Shown: one piece after another, positions 61,199 through 64,000 of the stretch
Layout: every line of letters begins with the position of its first letter
How positions within the stretch are numbered: the stretch's first letter is position 1
Translations under genes and position numbers: made by a program
Notes under the pieces: model-generated
The model's database searches: none
The model's input: only the letters and a program-made list of their open reading frames with translations
Told to the model about the DNA's origin: nothing
Assembly (NCBI GenBank): GCA_027587225.1
Contig: JAPDDQ010000023.1
Coordinates: 49,785 to 113,784, forward strand
Direction: 5' to 3'
DNA length: 64,000 bases
Source: Solirubrobacter taibaiensis
GTDB taxonomy: Bacteria; Actinomycetota; Thermoleophilia; Solirubrobacterales; Solirubrobacteraceae

Positions 61199-62167
61199 AT
61201 GCGTCTACTCGTCACCGGCGGTGCCGGCTACATCGGTTCGATCGTCGCGCAGCATCTCGTCGCGCGCGGGGACGACGTCACCGTGTTGGACTCGCTCTAC
61301 AAGGGTCATCGCGGCGCGGTGCCCGAGGGAGCCGACTTCGTCCAGGTCGACCTGCTCGACGCCGAGGCGGTGAACGAGGCGGTCGCGCGCGGGTTCGACG
61401 GCGTGCTGCACTTCGCCGCGCTCTCGCTCGTGGGTGAGTCCCAGGAGGTGCCGGAGAAGTACTGGCGCGGGAACGTGCTCGGCGCGCTGAACCTGCTCGA
61501 CGCGATGCGTGCGGCCGACGTGCGCCGCATCGTGTTCTCCTCCACCGCGGCGACCTACGGCGAGCCCGACGTCGAGCTCATCACCGAGGACACGCCCAAC
61601 GTCCCGGTGAACACGTACGGGAACACGAAGCTCGCGATCGACCGGATGCTCACCGACGAGGCACGCGCGCACGGGATCGCGGCCGTCTCGCTGCGGTACT
61701 TCAACGTGGCGGGCGCGAGCGGCGCGCTGGGCGAGGACCACACGCCCGAGACGCACCTGATCCCGCTGGTCCTGCAGGCCGCCGCCGGCACGCGCGAGAG
61801 CATCGGCATCTTCGGCACGGACTATCCGACCGAGGACGGCACCGCGGTGCGCGACTACATCCACGTGGACGACCTCGCGGTCGCGCATGCGCTGGCGGTG
61901 GACAAGGCGGTCGAGGGCTCGCACGCGATCTACAACCTCGGGTCCGAGACCGGCTATTCGGTGCGGCAGGTGATCGAGACGGCGCGCACGGTGACGGGGC
62001 GCGAGATCGTCGCGGTCGAGCAGGAGCGCCGTGCCGGCGATCCCCCGCGGCTGGTGGCCTCGAACGCGCGGGCGCGCGTCGGGCTCGGGTGGGCGCCCGA
62101 GAAGACGCTCGAAGACATGATCCGGGACGCGTGGGCGTGGCATTCCGCCCACCCGGACGGTTACTGA
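61199..62167 (+). CDS. galE: UDP-glucose 4-epimerase, copy 2
   Basis: 322 residues, the same length as the copy at 16367 and collinear with it throughout. VTGGAGYIGS, VFSSTAATYGE, YGNTK (YxxxK), RYFNVAGA and GTAVRDYIHVDDL are intact. It is probably an active epimerase with different regulation or substrate preference from copy 1. Its end overlaps the convergent recQ gene by 7 bases. Confidence 0.9.
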   Translation: MRLLVTGGAGYIGSIVAQHLVARGDDVTVLDSLYKGHRGAVPEGADFVQVDLLDAEAVNEAVARGFDGVLHFAALSLVGESQEVPEKYWRGNVLGALNLLDAMRAADVRRIVFSSTAATYGEPDVELITEDTPNVPVNTYGNTKLAIDRMLTDEARAHGIAAVSLRYFNVAGASGALGEDHTPETHLIPLVLQAAAGTRESIGIFGTDYPTEDGTAVRDYIHVDDLAVAHALAVDKAVEGSHAIYNLGSETGYSVRQVIETARTVTGREIVAVEQERRAGDPPRLVASNARARVGLGWAPEKTLEDMIRDAWAWHSAHPDGY

Positions 62168-64000
62168 GCCAGCAGCTCCAGCAGCGAGTCGGCGTGCTTG
62201 TCCACGAAGGACGGGCCGATGCCCTTGATCGCGAGGAGGTCGTCCGGCGTGCGCGGTTGCTGGCGGATCACCTCGCGCAGGGTGGCGTCGGTCGCGACCG
62301 TGTAGGCGGGCTTGCCGTCGGCGCGGTCCTTGCGCCAGTCCTTGAGGGTCTGCAGCTCGCTGTCTGAGACGGGCGGGCCGTCGTCCTCGGTGACGATCTT
62401 CCTGGTCTTGGCCTTGCCCGCCGTGATCGGTGGGAGCCAATCCGGCGGGTCGTGGACGTCGCAGCAGCGGCCTTCGGGCGCGCCGGGCGTCGGGTCGCCG
62501 AAGTGGTCCAGGAGCTGGCGTCTTCTGCAGCGGTCGCCGGTGGCGGCGTAGTGCTCGATCGAGCGGTAGGACTGCCAGCGGCGGTCCTTGGCGGCGCGGC
62601 ACAGCTCGGCGATCCGGCCGCGGTCGATGCCGCGCTGGCTCAGGGTGATGTGGACGCGCCCGCCCTGGCCCGGCGAGAGCTGGAGCGCGCCGGCGCGCTC
62701 GGCGACGGCGAGCAGGATGCGGTCGCGGTCCTGTCCCGGGTCCATCTCGATGTCGCCCTGGGCGCGGAGCCGGTTGATCAGATTGACGACCTGTTCGACG
62801 GAGACCTCGGCCTCCTGGATGAAGCGCACGAGCCGGCCGAGGTCGCTTCTGCTCGCGAGCAGGACGGCTCTTCCGGGCTGGCCGTCACGGCCGGCGCGGC
62901 CCGCCTCCTGGTAGTAGGCCTCGAGGCTGCTCGGCAGCGCCCAGTGCCAGACGGAGCGGACGTCCGCCTTGTCGACGCCCATGCCGAACGCGTTCGTGGC
63001 CACGACGACGTCGGTCTGCCCGCTCATGAACTCGTTCTGGACGCGGGTGCGCGCCTCGGACGGCATGCCCGCGTGGTAGGCGGGCGCGTTGAGCATCGCC
63101 GCGATCTCTTCCGTCGACTTGCGCGTGCCGCAGTAGACGACGGCGGGGCGGTTCTCCGGCATCTGCACGCCCGCTTGGAGCGTGGCGCGCTTGCGGGCGA
63201 CCGAGCCCTCGCCGTCGAACGGGAGGACGTCGAAGGAGAGGTTCGGGCGGTCGAAGCCGGAGCGGACGCGCTCCGGTTCTCTAAGGCCCAGTCGCGCGAC
63301 GATCTCCTCGGCCACCTTCGGCGTCGCCGTGGCGGTGCAGGCCATCGTTGGCGGGTGCCCAAGCTCCTGAATGATCGCCGCGAGGCGCAGGTAGTCCGGG
63401 CGGAAATCGTGGCCCCACTCCGACACGCAGTGGGCCTCGTCCACCACGAAGAGCGCGAGTTGGCGCGCGGCGATCGCCTGCCGGAAGGCCGGGCTCGCGA
63501 ACCGCTCGGGCGCCGCGAACGCCACTTGGGCGTTCCCGTTGCGGATGTCGCTGAGCGCGGTCTGGTTGTCCTCGCCCGACGCGAGCATCACCGCCGGGTG
63601 GCCGAGGTCCGTGAGCCGCTGGCACTGGTCGCGCATGAGCGCGATCAGCGGGGACACCACGACGGTCAGGTCGGTCGTCGCGAGCGCGGGCAGCTGGTAA
63701 CAGAGGCTCTTGCCGCCGCCGGTCGGCATCACCACGAGCGCGTCGCGCCCGTCGAGCGCGGCCTGCACCGCCTCGCGCTGGCCGGGCCGGAAACTCGAGA
63801 GCCCGACGAGGGAGAGCAGCCCGTCGGGGGTCGCGTCGATGGCCGCGCGAGGCGCGCGCGGGGGTGGAGGGCCGGCGGCGTCGAGGAGCGAGTCCGCGGG
63901 GTGAGGAGGCTCGGCGGCGTCGCGCCACGAGTCGCCCTGCGGGGGCGCCGCGTCGGCGGGCGGCGCGGCGGCCTGCGCCGGTCCGGCGACTCGCGTTGGC
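62161..64000 (-). CDS. recQ: ATP-dependent DNA helicase RecQ (5' end beyond the window)
   Basis: At least 612 residues; the frame stays open to the right edge and no start codon is visible. A Pro/Ala-rich N-terminal extension (about 55 residues seen) precedes the helicase. Motifs include FRPGQREAV (motif 0), PTGGGKSLCYQLPA (Walker A), VDEAHCVSEWGHDF (Walker B) and QEAGRAGRDGQ (motif VI). A zinc-binding Cys cluster (CRRRQLLDHFGD to GRCCDVHDPP) and a C-terminal HRDC domain (QTLKDWRKDRADGKPAYTVATDATL) follow. It unwinds DNA in recombination repair. Confidence 0.9.
   Translation of the reverse strand, partial: PTRVAGPAQAAAPPADAAPPQGDSWRDAAEPPHPADSLLDAAGPPPPRAPRAAIDATPDGLLSLVGLSSFRPGQREAVQAALDGRDALVVMPTGGGKSLCYQLPALATTDLTVVVSPLIALMRDQCQRLTDLGHPAVMLASGEDNQTALSDIRNGNAQVAFAAPERFASPAFRQAIAARQLALFVVDEAHCVSEWGHDFRPDYLRLAAIIQELGHPPTMACTATATPKVAEEIVARLGLREPERVRSGFDRPNLSFDVLPFDGEGSVARKRATLQAGVQMPENRPAVVYCGTRKSTEEIAAMLNAPAYHAGMPSEARTRVQNEFMSGQTDVVVATNAFGMGVDKADVRSVWHWALPSSLEAYYQEAGRAGRDGQPGRAVLLASRSDLGRLVRFIQEAEVSVEQVVNLINRLRAQGDIEMDPGQDRDRILLAVAERAGALQLSPGQGGRVHITLSQRGIDRGRIAELCRAAKDRRWQSYRSIEHYAATGDRCRRRQLLDHFGDPTPGAPEGRCCDVHDPPDWLPPITAGKAKTRKIVTEDDGPPVSDSELQTLKDWRKDRADGKPAYTVATDATLREVIRQQPRTPDDLLAIKGIGPSFVDKHADSLLELLAQ

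Overview
This is a very GC-rich bacterial chromosome segment, densely packed with genes on both strands. Many neighbours overlap by ATGA or GTGA, and GTG and TTG starts are common. The gene content points to an actinobacterium: a mycobacterial-type HtdX/FabG4/FadA2/FadE5 locus, a B12-dependent ribonucleotide reductase, CtaA, GalE paralogues and many small secreted proteins. I would guess a member of the Solirubrobacterales (Thermoleophilia), but that is inference from content. I saw no rRNA, tRNA, CRISPR array, intact insertion sequence or prophage. Many first genes of transcription units carry a TANNNT hexamer 6-10 bases before the start codon, so short-leader or leaderless mRNAs appear to be the rule here.

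Layout. 1-10.3 kb is a surface-glycan block: a propeller glycosidase-like protein, two polyprenyl-phosphate-type GT2 glycosyltransferases each next to a GtrA flippase-like protein, a FemAB-like acyltransferase, a NeuD-like O/N-acyltransferase, methyltransferases, and an FdtA-FdtA-FdtB set for a dTDP-3-amino-3,6-dideoxyhexose. 10.3-12.3 kb is a large orphan membrane protein. 12.4-19.5 kb holds heme A synthase, an unusual epimerase, carbonic anhydrase, a cupin, NAD kinase, GalE, a spermidine-synthase-like protein and a drug exporter. 19.5-27.7 kb has a double cupredoxin, a zinc-ribbon microprotein, GNAT, a globin, HtrA, an SDR-TIR operon, an SGNH protein and an esterase. 27.7-31.5 kb is a class D beta-lactamase / LysR / class A-like hydrolase / MFS locus.

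31.5-37.3 kb is one five-gene minus-strand fatty-acid operon (MaoC, FabG4, FadA2, TetR, FadE5). 37.4-41.7 kb carries a subtilase, a conserved small protein, a PAS-GGDEF cyclase, a 384-base gene-free gap holding a large inverted repeat, and a trypsin-like protease. 41.7-46.1 kb has a DtxR/MntR-type regulator and a copper operon (CopZ, a His-rich anchored protein, CopA) whose last gene is the RNA phosphotransferase KptA. 46.1-51.5 kb has MFS, VOC, FdhD, TetR with tandem operators facing an atypical SDR, and an XRE-like regulator divergent from a conserved unknown gene across a perfect 28-base dyad.

51.5-55 kb contains two proteins with the same N-terminal leader motif known from contractile-injection-system cargo; one also has a zincin HELTH site. 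They flank an octopine/nopaline-type dehydrogenase. 55-64 kb carries NrdJ, secreted unknowns, YdeI, an AsnC/RidA divergent pair, a second GalE and a RecQ helicase that runs off the right edge. The least explained parts are the leader-motif pair, the SDR-TIR operon, the dual beta-lactamase-fold locus and the inverted-repeat element.
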